This document shows, piece after piece, positions 7,861 to 19,058 of a DNA stretch of 64,000 nt. The stretch is from Gemmatimonadota bacterium (lineage in GTDB: Bacteria > Gemmatimonadota > Gemmatimonadetes > Gemmatimonadales > GWC2-71-9). The notes under the pieces are model-generated. The model did no database searches, had not been told where the DNA came from, and saw nothing but the letters and a program-made list of their open reading frames with translations. Position 1 is the stretch's first letter, and every line of letters begins with the position of its first letter. Both the position numbers and the translations under genes were made by a program. The stretch covers positions 62,001 through 126,000 of the forward strand of contig JADJOM010000001.1 in NCBI GenBank assembly GCA_016713785.1, in the 5' to 3' direction.

Positions 7861-8246
7861 TCAGTGTGAGCAGCTGCTAGGTGAGCAGCCAAAGAAGACG
7901 AGCGCGCGGGAGCGCCAGTTATCCTGCGATGACCTTGAGCCGACCGTGCCGCCGCGAGCGGGGACCTTCCGTACCACGATCTCGATGTCGCGCCCCAGGG
8001 CGGTCAGAAAGCCCATGAGCCGCTCAGTGGAATACCCTCCAGCCGCCCGCACATGATATGGGAGACCTTCGGCTGATCGATCCCCATCAGCTTCGCCGCG
8101 GCCCGCTGGGTGAGCTTCCGCTGGTCGATGATTCGCTCGATCTCCAGCGCCAGGCTGGCCTTTACCAGTCGCTCCTCCGCGTCCGGATAGCCCAGGTCCT
8201 GAAAGACGTTGCCACTGCCCATCGTGACCTTCACGCGCTCGCTCAT
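7861..8246 (-). pseudogene. higA: HigA-like XRE antitoxin, frameshifted
   Basis: From ATG 8244-8246 the frame reads GSGNVFQDLGYPDAEERLVK and LTQRAAAKLMGIDQPKVSHI, the HTH_37-type XRE antitoxin that accompanies Gp49-like HigB toxins. It loses register near 8040, where another frame continues GYSTERLMGFLTALGRDIEI, the expected end of the domain. The ATG lies 1 bp after the toxin stop. The DNA-binding part is whole; the C-terminal helices depend on whether the shift is real. Confidence 0.75.
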
Positions 8247-8247
8247 C

Positions 8248-8643
8248 TCACGTCTCCTTCTCAAAGTGCTCTGCATGGTGGGCCTGCGCCGTGCGGAGGC
8301 GCTGAAGAATCAGATCGACCAAATGCTTCGGCGTCGCGATCCCGTGCGTCGACTTCTTCTGGAAGACATGGAGCACGTACACCACGCCGGCCAGCTTGAG
8401 GGTGTAGATGGCGCGATAGGCGTCGCCATCAAAGGCATCCACCAACTCCACCAGGCCGCTGAGCTGCCCCTTCAGGCGTTTCCCTATCCGCGGGATCTGC
8501 CCCAGCTGGACCTGAAGCAAGGCCTTGCCCATCACGCTGTGCACCGACTCGGGACAGGCCTTGAGATCCTCCCGCGAGGAGCCGACCCAAATGACGGGGA
8601 GCCGCGGCGGGAGGCGCATGCTGAAGTATGCGTGTTCTGGCAT
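8248..8643 (-). CDS. higB: HigB-like (phage Gp49 family) toxin
   Basis: A 131-residue RelE-superfamily toxin. Recognisable parts are VIWVGSSREDLKA, VDAFDGDAYRAIYTLKLAG and VYVLHVFQKKSTHGIATP, matching the Gp49/HigB family, which cleaves mRNA at the ribosome. The ATG at 8641-8643 lies within an inverted repeat; the ATG at 8617-8619 (starting MRLPPRLP) is an equally good start. The toxin-first order and the 1 bp gap to the antitoxin are typical of HigBA. The gene appears undamaged. Confidence 0.8.
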   Translation of the reverse strand: MPEHAYFSMRLPPRLPVIWVGSSREDLKACPESVHSVMGKALLQVQLGQIPRIGKRLKGQLSGLVELVDAFDGDAYRAIYTLKLAGVVYVLHVFQKKSTHGIATPKHLVDLILQRLRTAQAHHAEHFEKET

Positions 8644-9056
8644 ACTCCGTCAAGGGGACCCGGCGGTGGCGGCCAGGGCCACACCGAAGAGAGGGAAGAG
8701 TGCGGGGTCCGCCGAGGGGTTCGGGCCGCGCGTGGCGCGCCTGCGCCAGAACCGTGGGCTTACTCAGGATGAGCTGGGAGCCCGGGTGAGGCTCTCCAAT
8801 CCGCTGATCGCCTACTACGAGCGGGCGGACGCAGGGGCGCCCGGGCCGCAGCTGCCCGCTCTGGCCCAGGCGCTGCGAGTGACCACTGATGAGCTGCTCG
8901 GTGTGAATAGCCTGCCGGAGGGCCGGGCCCCAAGACTGCGCGACTCCTGAAACGTCTGCAGCAGGTGGAGGCACTTCCCCGGCCGATCAGCGTGCAGTCC
9001 TCAAGGTGGTTGACGCACTCTTAGCGACTCGAAGCCGTACCAAAGCAGCTAGCTGA
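8618..9056 (+). pseudogene. XRE-family regulator, frameshifted in the C-terminal half
   Basis: The first frame carries a complete helix-turn-helix: VARLRQNRGLTQDELGARV, then YYERADAGAPGPQLPALAQAL and VTTDELLG, ending early at 8950. Two further frames continue LLKRLQQVEALP and ADQRAVLKVVDALLATRSR to TGA 9054-9056, which is the normal C-terminal helix of this regulator type. At least two indels are therefore present, one at a run of four C near 8975. The start is uncertain; ATG 8618 overlaps the divergent higB start. The DNA-binding domain alone could still be made. Confidence 0.65.
8625..8646. promoter_or_regulatory. Inverted repeat between higB and the divergent XRE gene
   Basis: AGTATGC (8625-8631) and GCATACT (8640-8646) form a perfect 7 bp inverted repeat with an 8 bp spacer. 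It covers one of the two possible higB start codons, so it is a candidate operator for the antitoxin or for the divergent XRE regulator. Confidence 0.45.
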
Positions 9057-9086
9057 CATCGCAACGAGGTCGTCAAGAAAAGCAAA

Positions 9087-9112
9087 GGGCGCCCCTAGTA
9101 GTAAGGGCGCCC
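9087..9112 (-). terminator. Rho-independent terminator of the RHS tip D gene
   Basis: GGGCGCCC at 9087-9094 and again at 9105-9112 form an 8 bp stem with a 10-base loop. On the minus strand it is followed by a T-rich tract (TTTGCTTTTCTT). It lies 34 bp beyond the stop of RHS tip D. Confidence 0.7.
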
Positions 9113-9145
9113 TGCACCTCGAGGCGAAGCTCAAGCCAGAGGGCG

Positions 9146-10150
9146 TTACTGCATCGGCTCCCCGTCGAGCGAGACAGAGGAGCATTGAATCCGGATGTGG
9201 GACAAGTCGAAGATGCTAATCAGAATATCCCACTCCTCCGTAGCTGATGATTCAGGACCGGCATCTACCCACAGCTCCGTAACCTCTAGACGCTCGCCCG
9301 CATCACTCTTGCTTTCAGTCTCATAGGTGAAACGGCTCACCTTCTCAAACAGCACATCGTGCTGCGACAGTGTCCCATTCTCCAGCACATGGATGACCAT
9401 GGTCAGGCGGTTCCGCCGCACATCGAGATCATACTGCTCGATGGAACCACCAGTCAGGATGCCATTCAGCTCCGTCCGTTCCATTTCTCTCTCTCCCCAT
9501 GGTCTTTCTACTTTGGGGATTCCGACAAGGTCTTTAGCCTTGTCGATCAGGCCGACGATCTCTTCTGTGGAAAGATTCTTCAGATGGGTCAGCGCTCTGT
9601 CGGCGGAAACGAGCCCTTCCCGGGTAAGTGATCCAACCTTGTCGATACTGACCCGGATGTCGCCGGTGGCCTTGATTCTAGCGACGATGTGCTTCGCTCC
9701 ATCGACCGTAACCTTGTAGCCCTCAGACTTGGCCAGCCCTGAAACCGTCCCCCCTACCGCCTCTGCCACACGAGTTGCCACACCACCTGCGCGCAAGAGG
9801 CCGTTGGTTGATGTCCTGAGAACGTTGCCAAGGGCAGCTACCTCGGGGCTAATCGCTGCACCACCTCCCATTCCTGCCGCCGGAAGGCTCGCAACCGCCA
9901 GGATCGCACTCTGATTCTTGTCTAGTAGCTGAACTCCTGGATGAGAAGCCACGCCCACAATGAACTTGCAGATTGGCGAATCCGGCGGATCGCAGAGCCC
10001 AAAGGGATCGTCAGACGCAATTGGATTGTCGCCCGCGTAGGCGTAGAGGTTCACGCCTCCAGCTAGGCCGATGGGATCCTGGGTGAGCAAGATCCTATCG
10101 CCCCGGCCGCCCGCCCGGTAGCCCGGCCCGCCCCGCCGGCCCGCTTCCAT
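9146..10150 (-). CDS. Orphan RHS tip D: unknown toxin domain fused to an immunity-like domain
   Basis: An uninterrupted 334-residue frame. Residues 19-52 are the RHS stub (LLTQDPIG, NLYAYAGDNPIA, DPFGL). A Gly/Ala-rich, possibly membrane-interacting linker follows (ILAVASLPAAGMGGGAAI). Then comes an unrecognised domain with YKVTVDGAKHIVARIKATGD and THLKNLSTEEIVGLIDKAKD. From about residue 223 the sequence changes character (MERTELNGILTGG, YDLDVRRNRLTMVI, LEVTELWVDAGPESS, EEWDILISIFDLSHIRIQC), like small acidic immunity proteins. An internal ATG there is preceded by GAGAGAGA. In the +1 frame a TAG follows CCCCAAAG at about 9510, so a one-base change probably joined a toxin to its immunity gene. 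Confidence 0.55.
   Translation of the reverse strand: MEAGRRGGPGYRAGGRGDRILLTQDPIGLAGGVNLYAYAGDNPIASDDPFGLCDPPDSPICKFIVGVASHPGVQLLDKNQSAILAVASLPAAGMGGGAAISPEVAALGNVLRTSTNGLLRAGGVATRVAEAVGGTVSGLAKSEGYKVTVDGAKHIVARIKATGDIRVSIDKVGSLTREGLVSADRALTHLKNLSTEEIVGLIDKAKDLVGIPKVERPWGEREMERTELNGILTGGSIEQYDLDVRRNRLTMVIHVLENGTLSQHDVLFEKVSRFTYETESKSDAGERLEVTELWVDAGPESSATEEWDILISIFDLSHIRIQCSSVSLDGEPMQ
10017..10091 (-). repeat. RHS core stub, copy D
   Basis: Fourth copy of the end-of-core segment. Its upstream flank (GATCCTATCGCCCCGG and about 35 further bases) is nearly identical to that of copy A at 2281-2330, so the two minus-strand copies share a longer block than the plus-strand ones. Confidence 0.85.
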
Positions 10151-10395
10151 GCTCCCACCAGACCGGTCGCGCGGACCTGACCAGGGGGCCCCGCCCCTCG
10201 CCCCTGGATCCCGTGAGGCTCCCGGCTCGGTACCTCCCCCCGCAGCCGCCAGGAGGGGGCCTGGAGCCGACCCCGGTCACCGTCGAGCGCGCACCCGTAC
10301 GGCCGTGGTACCTGGAATGGGGGCGGCGGCGACCCCGCCTACCCACCAGCGGCCCCCCGCGGCCGGCCAGGGGCGCCCCCCCGACCGTCCTGTTT

Positions 10396-10465
10396 CGAGG
10401 ACACTTCGGGACCGGAGTGTCCTCGATCGCGGACACTCGAGCCACCCGCCCGCCATCGCGGACAC
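10396..10465. promoter_or_regulatory. Cluster of GGACAC half-sites, possible enhancer
   Basis: CGAGGACACT (10396-10405) and AGTGTCCTCG (10416-10425) are a perfect 10 bp inverted repeat with a 10 bp spacer. Two more GGACAC half-sites follow at 10431-10436 and 10460-10465. They lie 150-220 bp upstream of a sigma-54-like promoter, a normal distance for an enhancer-binding-protein site. Confidence 0.45.
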
Positions 10466-10615
10466 CTGCCGAAGCCCCGATTCGGCCCGCCGGAAGCCCC
10501 ACCGCCCCGTGCCCTGTGCGGATGCGCATATAGAATCGCGCGTTATTTGGCGTGCCGCGGGGCCACCGCCTCACACGCCGTCCCGGGCCCGCCGCGGACC
10601 CGGGCCGTTCCGCGC

Positions 10616-10630
10616 TGGCACAGCTTTGGC
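10616..10630 (+). promoter_or_regulatory. Sigma-54-type -24/-12 promoter
   Basis: TGGCACAGCTTTGGC has the invariant GG and GC dinucleotides separated by 10 bases and a good match to the -24 half (TGGCAC). It lies about 115 bp upstream of the ATG at 10746 on the same strand. Confidence 0.45.
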
Positions 10631-10745
10631 GTAAGGGCACCCCCGACCGGCCTCCTACCTACCACCCCCCGGTCCGCACTACCCCCGACAGCGTCGTTGC
10701 AGCACCCACCTGATCGGCCCGTCCTGCGGGCAGGAGGAGCAGTCC

Positions 10746-11783
10746 ATGAAAGCCACCATCCGGAGGATCCAGTCCATGGGCGTGCGCGCCCTCGAGTTCT
10801 GCACCGCGCACCCCGACGCCAGCGCCGGCTACGCCGCCGCCACCGCGCGGCTCAGCGCCCTGCTGCTGGAACTCACCCAGCTCGCCACCGAGCAGCGCGC
10901 CGGGGTCACCGCCGAACGCGCCAGCGTGGCCACCAAGCAGGAGCTCCGCACCGCGCTGGAGCAGAGCGAGCTGCTGCACCTCTCGAGCGTGGTGACCGCG
11001 GCCGCCGACGCGCTGCCGGCCCTGGTCCCGGTGTTCAGCCGGGTGCGCGAGAGCCGGAGCTACCAGGCGTTCCGGACCGCGGCCCAGGCCATGCTCGACG
11101 CCGCCCGGCAGCACCAGGAGGCGCTGGTGCCCTTCGGCCTCTCGGAGGCGGTGCTGACCAGCGTGGGCGAGAAGCTGGCGGCGTTCGACCAGGCCATGGA
11201 CGCCACGGCCACCGCCCGGCGGCAGCACGTCCGCGCCGCCCGCGCCCTGGAGGAGGCCGGCAACGAGCTGAACCAGGTGGTGCGGGTGCTCGATGGCTTC
11301 AACCGCTTCCGCTTCGCCAAGGAGCCGGACCTCCTCGCCGCCTGGCGCAGCGCCGCCAACGTGCTGGGCCCCAGCCGGCCCGCCACGCCGGACGAACCGA
11401 CGACCCCGATGCTCCTCCCGAATCCGGTGGGGGGTGGGGCAGTAGGAGAGACGAGGGAAGAGGGAAGCGGGAAACGGGAAGCGGGAAAGCGGGAAGCGGG
11501 AAGCGGGAAACGGGGCTGCGCGACCCGCCCCGCGATCCCGCGATCCGCGGCTGAAGCCGCGGCTCGGCATCCATCGCTGACGCGAGAACATCCTCGCGCT
11601 CCGCGCGCTGCGCCCAGCCCCCCTGACTGTCATCCCGAGGAGCGTAGCGACGAGGGATCCCTCCCGGTGCGGCACGGACCGGGAGGGATCCTTCGCTGCG
11701 CTCGGGATGACAGCCGCCGGTGGACTCGCCTTCCCTCTTTCCTCTTCCCGCTTCCCGCTTCCCGCCCGCCCCGCGCATCGTGA
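10746..11783 (+). CDS. Helical protein of unknown function, frame running into repeats
   Basis: The first 225 residues (from MKATIRRIQSMGVRALEFC) are almost entirely alpha-helical and Ala-, Glu- and Gln-rich, with no signal peptide. I do not recognise the family. GAGGAG precedes the ATG. After PTTPMLLPNPV (about 11420) the frame enters the GGGAAGC array, giving a SGKREAGKREAGSGKR tail, and stays open through a palindromic repeat to 11783. The original stop has probably been lost or displaced by the repeats, so the natural C-terminus should lie near 11450. The upstream sigma-54-like element suggests regulated expression. Confidence 0.5.
   Translation: MKATIRRIQSMGVRALEFCTAHPDASAGYAAATARLSALLLELTQLATEQRAGVTAERASVATKQELRTALEQSELLHLSSVVTAAADALPALVPVFSRVRESRSYQAFRTAAQAMLDAARQHQEALVPFGLSEAVLTSVGEKLAAFDQAMDATATARRQHVRAARALEEAGNELNQVVRVLDGFNRFRFAKEPDLLAAWRSAANVLGPSRPATPDEPTTPMLLPNPVGGGAVGETREEGSGKREAGKREAGSGKRGCATRPAIPRSAAEAAARHPSLTREHPRAPRAAPSPPDCHPEERSDEGSLPVRHGPGGILRCARDDSRRWTRLPSFLFPLPASRPPRAS
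11456..11515 (+). repeat. GGGAAGC heptamer array
   Basis: Seven or more copies of GGGAAGC with A-for-C variants (GGGAAAC). The inverse array lies at 11737-11766, so the two face each other around the palindrome at 11629-11711. The same heptamer occurs at 25582-25622, 29606-29646, 46187-46211 and 46244-46288. Confidence 0.85.
11629..11711. repeat. REP-like palindromic element
   Basis: GTCATCCCGAG at the left end is matched by CTCGGGATGAC at the right end, and GGGATCCCTCCCGGT by ACCGGGAGGGATCC inside. The whole 83 bp folds into a long stem with a short loop and a few mismatches. Elements with GTCATCCCGAG ends are common dispersed palindromes in GC-rich environmental genomes. Only one copy is in this window. 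Confidence 0.75.
11737..11766 (-). repeat. GGGAAGC array, inverted copy
   Basis: TTCCCGCTTCCCGCTTCCCG, the reverse of the array at 11456-11515. Together the two arrays bracket about 310 bp containing the palindromic element. Confidence 0.8.
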
Positions 11784-11851
11784 AAATCCCCTCACGCCCC
11801 GTTCACCCTCCCCTCCCCCGGGGGCGGCGAGGCTTCGTCGGGAGGCATGAC

Positions 11852-15452
<3,601 letters not shown>

Positions 15453-15460
<8 letters not shown>

Positions 15461-16472
15461 CCTGACGACGAGTTACCTGGGCCTGTCACTGCCCAACCCG
15501 CTGGTCGCCAGCTCCTCCCCGCTGACCGAGAAGCTGGATGAGCTGCGCCGGCTGGAGGACGCGGGGGTGAGCGCGGTGGTGCTGCCCTCGCTGTTCGAGG
15601 AGCAGATCAGCATCGAGAGCCACGACCTGGACCAGTACCTCTCGCACGGCGCGGAGAGCTACGCCGAGGCGACCAGCTACTTCCCCGACATGTGGGCCTA
15701 CAACCTGGGGCCGTCGGGCTACCTCGACCGGCTGGAGGAGGCGCGCAAGGCGGTGAAGATCCCGGTGATCGGGAGCCTCAACGGGGTCTCGACCGGCGGC
15801 TGGACCCGCTACGCCCGGAAGATGGAGGACGCCGGCGCCGACGCGCTGGAGCTCAACGTGTACCACGTCCCCACCGACCCGCGGCAGACCGGCGCGGAGG
15901 TGGAGCAGATGTACTTCGACCTGGTGCAGGAGGTGGTCGGGGCGGTGAAGATCCCGGTGGCGGTGAAGCTGACGCCGTTCCTGAGTGCGCCGGCCCACGT
16001 GGCGCGGCGGCTGGGGGAGCTCGGCGTGCGCGGGGTGGTGCTGTTCAACCGCTTCTACCAGCCCGACTTCGACCTGGAGAAGCTGGAGGTGGTGCCGTCG
16101 CTCAACCTGAGCAGCGCGTGGACGCTGCGGCTGCGGCTCCGGTGGGCGGCGATCATGTACGGCAACACCAGCGCCGACCTGGCCATCACCGGCGGGGTGC
16201 ACAGCGCCGGCGACGTGCTCAAGAGCATGATGGCCGGTGCCCGGGTGGCGATGGTGGCGAGCGCGGTGCTGCGGCACGGCCCGGAGCACGTGCGGACCCT
16301 GCTCGACGGGGTGCGGGAGTGGATGGAGAGCCACGAGTACGAGTCGATCCGGCAGATGCAGGGGAGCATGAGCCACCAGTCGTGCGCCGAGCCGGCGGCG
16401 CTGGAGCGGGCGAACTACATGCGGGTGTTGCGGTCGTACGCGCTCAGGGCGGTAAGGGCGGTAGGGCGGTAG
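15453..16472 (+). CDS. Dihydroorotate dehydrogenase-like protein
   Basis: A 339-residue FMN-binding TIM barrel. Motifs include SLPNPLVASSSPLTEK near the start, IGSLNGVSTGGW, VAVKLTPFL and the phosphate-binding ITGGVHSAGDVLKSMMAGA. It belongs to the DHOD-like group that travels with single-chain pyruvate:ferredoxin oxidoreductase rather than to true PyrD. The start lies 8 bp inside nifJ, indicating co-translation. It may pass electrons to or from the same ferredoxin pool; this is inferred from context. The last residues RAVRAVGR and the TAG stop are encoded by the GGCGGTAR array. Confidence 0.8.
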
Positions 16473-16488
16473 GGCGGTAGGGCGGTAA
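16447..16488 (+). repeat. GGCGGTAR octamer array at the DHOD-like stop codon
   Basis: Five GGCGGTAR-type units in the sense direction. The array supplies the last codons and the TAG stop of the DHOD-like gene. A mirrored array (16537-16570) serves the convergent sigma factor gene. Confidence 0.9.
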
Positions 16489-16492
16489 CAAG

Positions 16493-16524
16493 GCGACCCC
16501 CCGGGATGCACTCCGGGGGGTCGC
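16493..16524. terminator. Bidirectional terminator hairpin between octamer arrays
   Basis: GCGACCCCCCGG (16493-16504) pairs perfectly with CCGGGGGGTCGC (16513-16524), an 8-base loop between. It lies at the centre of a convergent gene pair. Confidence 0.75.
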
Positions 16525-16536
16525 GCGCGCTTAGTG

Positions 16537-16570
16537 TACCGCCGTACCGCCTACCGCCCTACCGCCTTAC
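16537..16570 (-). repeat. GGCGGTAR octamer array at the sigma factor stop codon
   Basis: On the minus strand the sequence reads GTAAGGCGGTAGGGCGGTAG and onward, beginning at the TAA stop of the sigma factor gene. It is the mirror image of the array at 16447-16488. Confidence 0.9.
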
Positions 16571-17395
16571 GCCACCAGATCCTTCAACTTCTGTCCCTGC
16601 TCGCCTTCGCGGAGGCGGGTCAGGGCGCGGTCGCGGAGCTGGCGGATCCGCTCGCGGGTGACGCCCATCATGCGGCCGATCTCTTCGAGGGTGCGGCTGT
16701 TGCCGTCCTCGAGCCCGAAGTACAGACGCAGGACCTTCGCGTCGCGGGGGGGCAGCGTGGCGAGGGCCGCCTCGATGTCCGACGTCTGGCTGTTGGCGAT
16801 GGCCGGGGCGTCGGTGCCTTCCTGGTCCAGCGCGGTGAACCGCTCGATCCGCTCGGAGTTGTCGCCGTCGCGGGTGGGGTGATCCAGCCGCACCGCTTCG
16901 GTGTTGAGGGCGCCGAGACTGCGCACCGCTTCCACCGTGAGGCCGGTGGCCCGCGCCAGCTCTTCCGTGGTGGGCATGCGGCCCAGCTTGTCCCTTGAGC
17001 AGGGTGGTGGTGCGCCCCAGCCGGGACAGGTCCGCCGTCCGGTTGAGGGGTACCCGCACCGGCCGGCCGTGCCGGGCGATCGCCGCCTGCACCGCCTGCC
17101 GGATCCACCACACCGCGTACGAGATGAACTTGACGCCGCGATCGGGATCGAACTTCCGGGCGGCGGTCATCAGGCCGAGGTTGCCCTCGCCGATCAGATC
17201 CACGAGGGGCACCCCGCGGTTCTGGAACTTCTTGGCGACGGAGACGACGAAGCGGACGTTGTGCCGGGCCAGGCGTTCCTGGGCCGCAACGTTTCCGCGA
17301 AACGCCTTCCGGGCCAGCTCCATCTCTTCGTCACGCGAGAGCAGCGGCACCTTGCTGATCTCGTCCAGATACAGGTCCAGACTCACGACCCTCAT
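16567..17395 (-). CDS. RNA polymerase sigma factor, RpoD/SigA type without region 1.1
   Basis: About 275 residues. Region 1.2 reads LDLYLDEISKVPLLSRDEE, region 2 has FVVSVAKKFQNRGVPLVDLI and FISYAVWWIRQAVQAAIA (the -10 binding helices), and region 4 has LEEIGRMMGVTRERIRQLRD (the -35 helix-turn-helix). This is a group 1/2 sigma-70 factor. The frame shifts near 16990 between LLK and DKLGRMPTTEELA, an extra G that may be a sequence error. The ATG at 17395 is the conservative start; a neighbouring frame upstream encodes MQPRRKRRTVRPAQIAKAVD and could be the real N-terminus if another shift exists. Confidence 0.88.
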
Positions 17396-17517
17396 CGACC
17401 GCCTTGGCGATCTGGGCCGGCCGTACCGTGCGCCGCTTCCGGCGAGGCTGCATGGTCACTCGGCGCCCCTCCTTGGGCTTGGGACATCCACCGTCAGGGT
17501 CCGGTGGACGACCGCCC

Positions 17518-17546
17518 AATATAAGATGTAACGCGTGGAAAACCAA
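17518..17546 (-). promoter_or_regulatory. Sigma-70-like promoter for the sigma factor gene
   Basis: On the minus strand TTGGTT (17541-17546) and TATATT (17518-17523) are separated by exactly 17 bases, in an AT-rich island unlike the surroundings. It is about 120 bp upstream of the start codon. Otherwise 17396-17762 contains no gene. Confidence 0.55.
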
Positions 17547-17762
17547 ACATAACTTTAAGTATCTGTGCTGCAATCACTTAAAGCGCCGCTTCCCGAACAG
17601 ATCCCGTGGGGGCTTTTCCACGAGGTTTCCACGCGGCGGAGCCATTCCTGCCGGGGCTGCCCCCGGTGCATCGGGTAGGATGCACGAGAAGGGTAATTCG
17701 TGCTGCAAGGGGACGCCCGTACAGACACCGATTGCACCCGCCGGGGTGTTAAGATTGGGGGC

Positions 17763-18344
17763 ATGAAGACCGACGCCGCGTACGAACTGCTGCGGCAGTT
17801 CGCGTCGCCCACCATCGCCATCACCTCGGCGTGGCAGGGCCGGCGGAACGGGATGATCGCCGACAGCGCGGTGCGCGCGTCGATCTCCCCCAGCGTTCCG
17901 CGCCTCTCCGTCTACATCCACAAGTGGCACCTGAGCCACGAGCTGGTCTGGAACAGCGGGCTCCTGTGCATCCACCTGCTGCACCGGGGCCAGCTCGACC
18001 TGGTCTACGACCTGGGCTTCAAGAGCGGCCGCGACGGCGACAAGCTCGCGGCGGTGCCGCACCACCTCGGGCGGCTCGGCCTGCCGGTGCTGGAGGACCG
18101 GGTGGCGGCGTTCGAGCTCCGGGTGCTCAACACGATGGACGCCGGCTACGCCACGCACTTCCTCGGGCACGTCGAGGCGGTGCACCCCGGGTCGGACAAG
18201 GAGATCCTGACGCCACCCTGGCTCCGGGCCAACATGCCCCGGGCGTGGGAGCAGGAGTTCCTCGACAACTACCGCAAGGCGCAGGACGTGATCGAGCAGC
18301 ACCAGGCGATCGAGGATCGCCGCTGGACCGGCCCGGCCAAGTGA
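17763..18344 (+). CDS. Flavin reductase-like FMN-binding split-barrel protein
   Basis: A 193-residue protein. The segment SPTIAITSAWQGRRNGMIADSA, followed by SISPSVPRLSVYIHKWHLSH, is the FMN-binding face of the flavin reductase (split beta-barrel) family, which reduces free flavins or binds FMN for a partner oxygenase. I chose ATG 17763 because homology begins immediately after it. There is no obvious operon partner; the next gene encodes an exported protein of unrelated type. The specific substrate is not visible. Confidence 0.75.
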   Translation: MKTDAAYELLRQFASPTIAITSAWQGRRNGMIADSAVRASISPSVPRLSVYIHKWHLSHELVWNSGLLCIHLLHRGQLDLVYDLGFKSGRDGDKLAAVPHHLGRLGLPVLEDRVAAFELRVLNTMDAGYATHFLGHVEAVHPGSDKEILTPPWLRANMPRAWEQEFLDNYRKAQDVIEQHQAIEDRRWTGPAK

Positions 18345-18370
18345 CTCGTACCCCAACGGTGAGGCAACCC

Positions 18371-19058
18371 ATGGCATCCCCGCTCGCGCGCGCCCTGTCC
18401 GGCGCCCTCCTCTGTACCCCTCGCGTCCGGCGGCCTCGCGGCCCAGGCGTTCGAGGGGGTGGTGACCTGGCAGATGAGCGAGAAGAACCAGCAGATGGTG
18501 CAGACCTACAAGGGCGGGATGGTGCGCACCGAGATGGGCCGGGAGGGGCGGCAGGCGGTGATGATCATGGACGCGGCGGGGAAGAAGATGACGATGATCA
18601 TGCCCTCCGAGAAGATGTACATGACCATGGACCGGAGCCAGGGCGGCCCGATGGGCGGCATGGACCATGGGCCGGCCAAGACCCCCAAGATCACCGCCAC
18701 CGGCAAGACCGAGACGATCGCGGGCCGCAGCTGCGAGGTGTACCGCTACGCCGAGGAAGAGGGCAAGCCGGACAAGATGGAGATGTGCGTGGCCAAGGGG
18801 CTGGGCTACTTCCTCATGGGCTCCGGGGGCGGGATGGGCCGCCGCGACCCGATGGCCGACGTGACCGGCGCCGCGGCGAACCCCGAGTACGCGCGGCTCT
18901 ACAAGGACGGCTTCTTCCCGCTCCGGGTGAGCAAGCTCGAGGGCGGCAAGGCGGAGCAGATGATGATCGTGACCAAGCTCGAGCCGAAGACGGTGGATGC
19001 CTCGGCGTTCCAGGTGCCGGCGGGGTACCAGGAGATGAAGATGCCGGGGATGCGGTAG
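18371..19058 (+). CDS. Exported DUF4412-type protein, frameshift in the signal peptide
   Basis: The mature part begins QAFEGVVTWQMSEKNQQMVQ and contains KIMPSEKMYMTMD-like Met-rich strands and the KTETIAGRSCEVYRYAEEEG segment typical of DUF4412 proteins, which are predicted periplasmic or lipoprotein beta-sandwiches of unknown function. The signal peptide MASPLARALSGALLC continues in another frame as LASGGLAAQA, so one indel lies near 18415 in a run of C. Met content of the central part is striking (more than ten Met in 60 residues), which could reflect metal or oxidant handling. The TAG stop is inside a GGCGGTAR array. Confidence 0.65.

Larger units (their letters stand above)
10151..10745. 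other. Intergenic region between the RHS island and the core genome
   Basis: About 595 bp without a credible gene. It contains the GGACAC repeats at 10396-10465 and the sigma-54-like promoter at 10616-10630 described separately. The rest is low-complexity C/G-rich sequence. Confidence 0.6.

Noticed and set aside
7790..7870. attC-like integron recombination site around the CGTTAGTTGGGCG segment
   Set aside because: A GTTAG-like core is present, but I find no matching inverse core at the right distance and no integrase.
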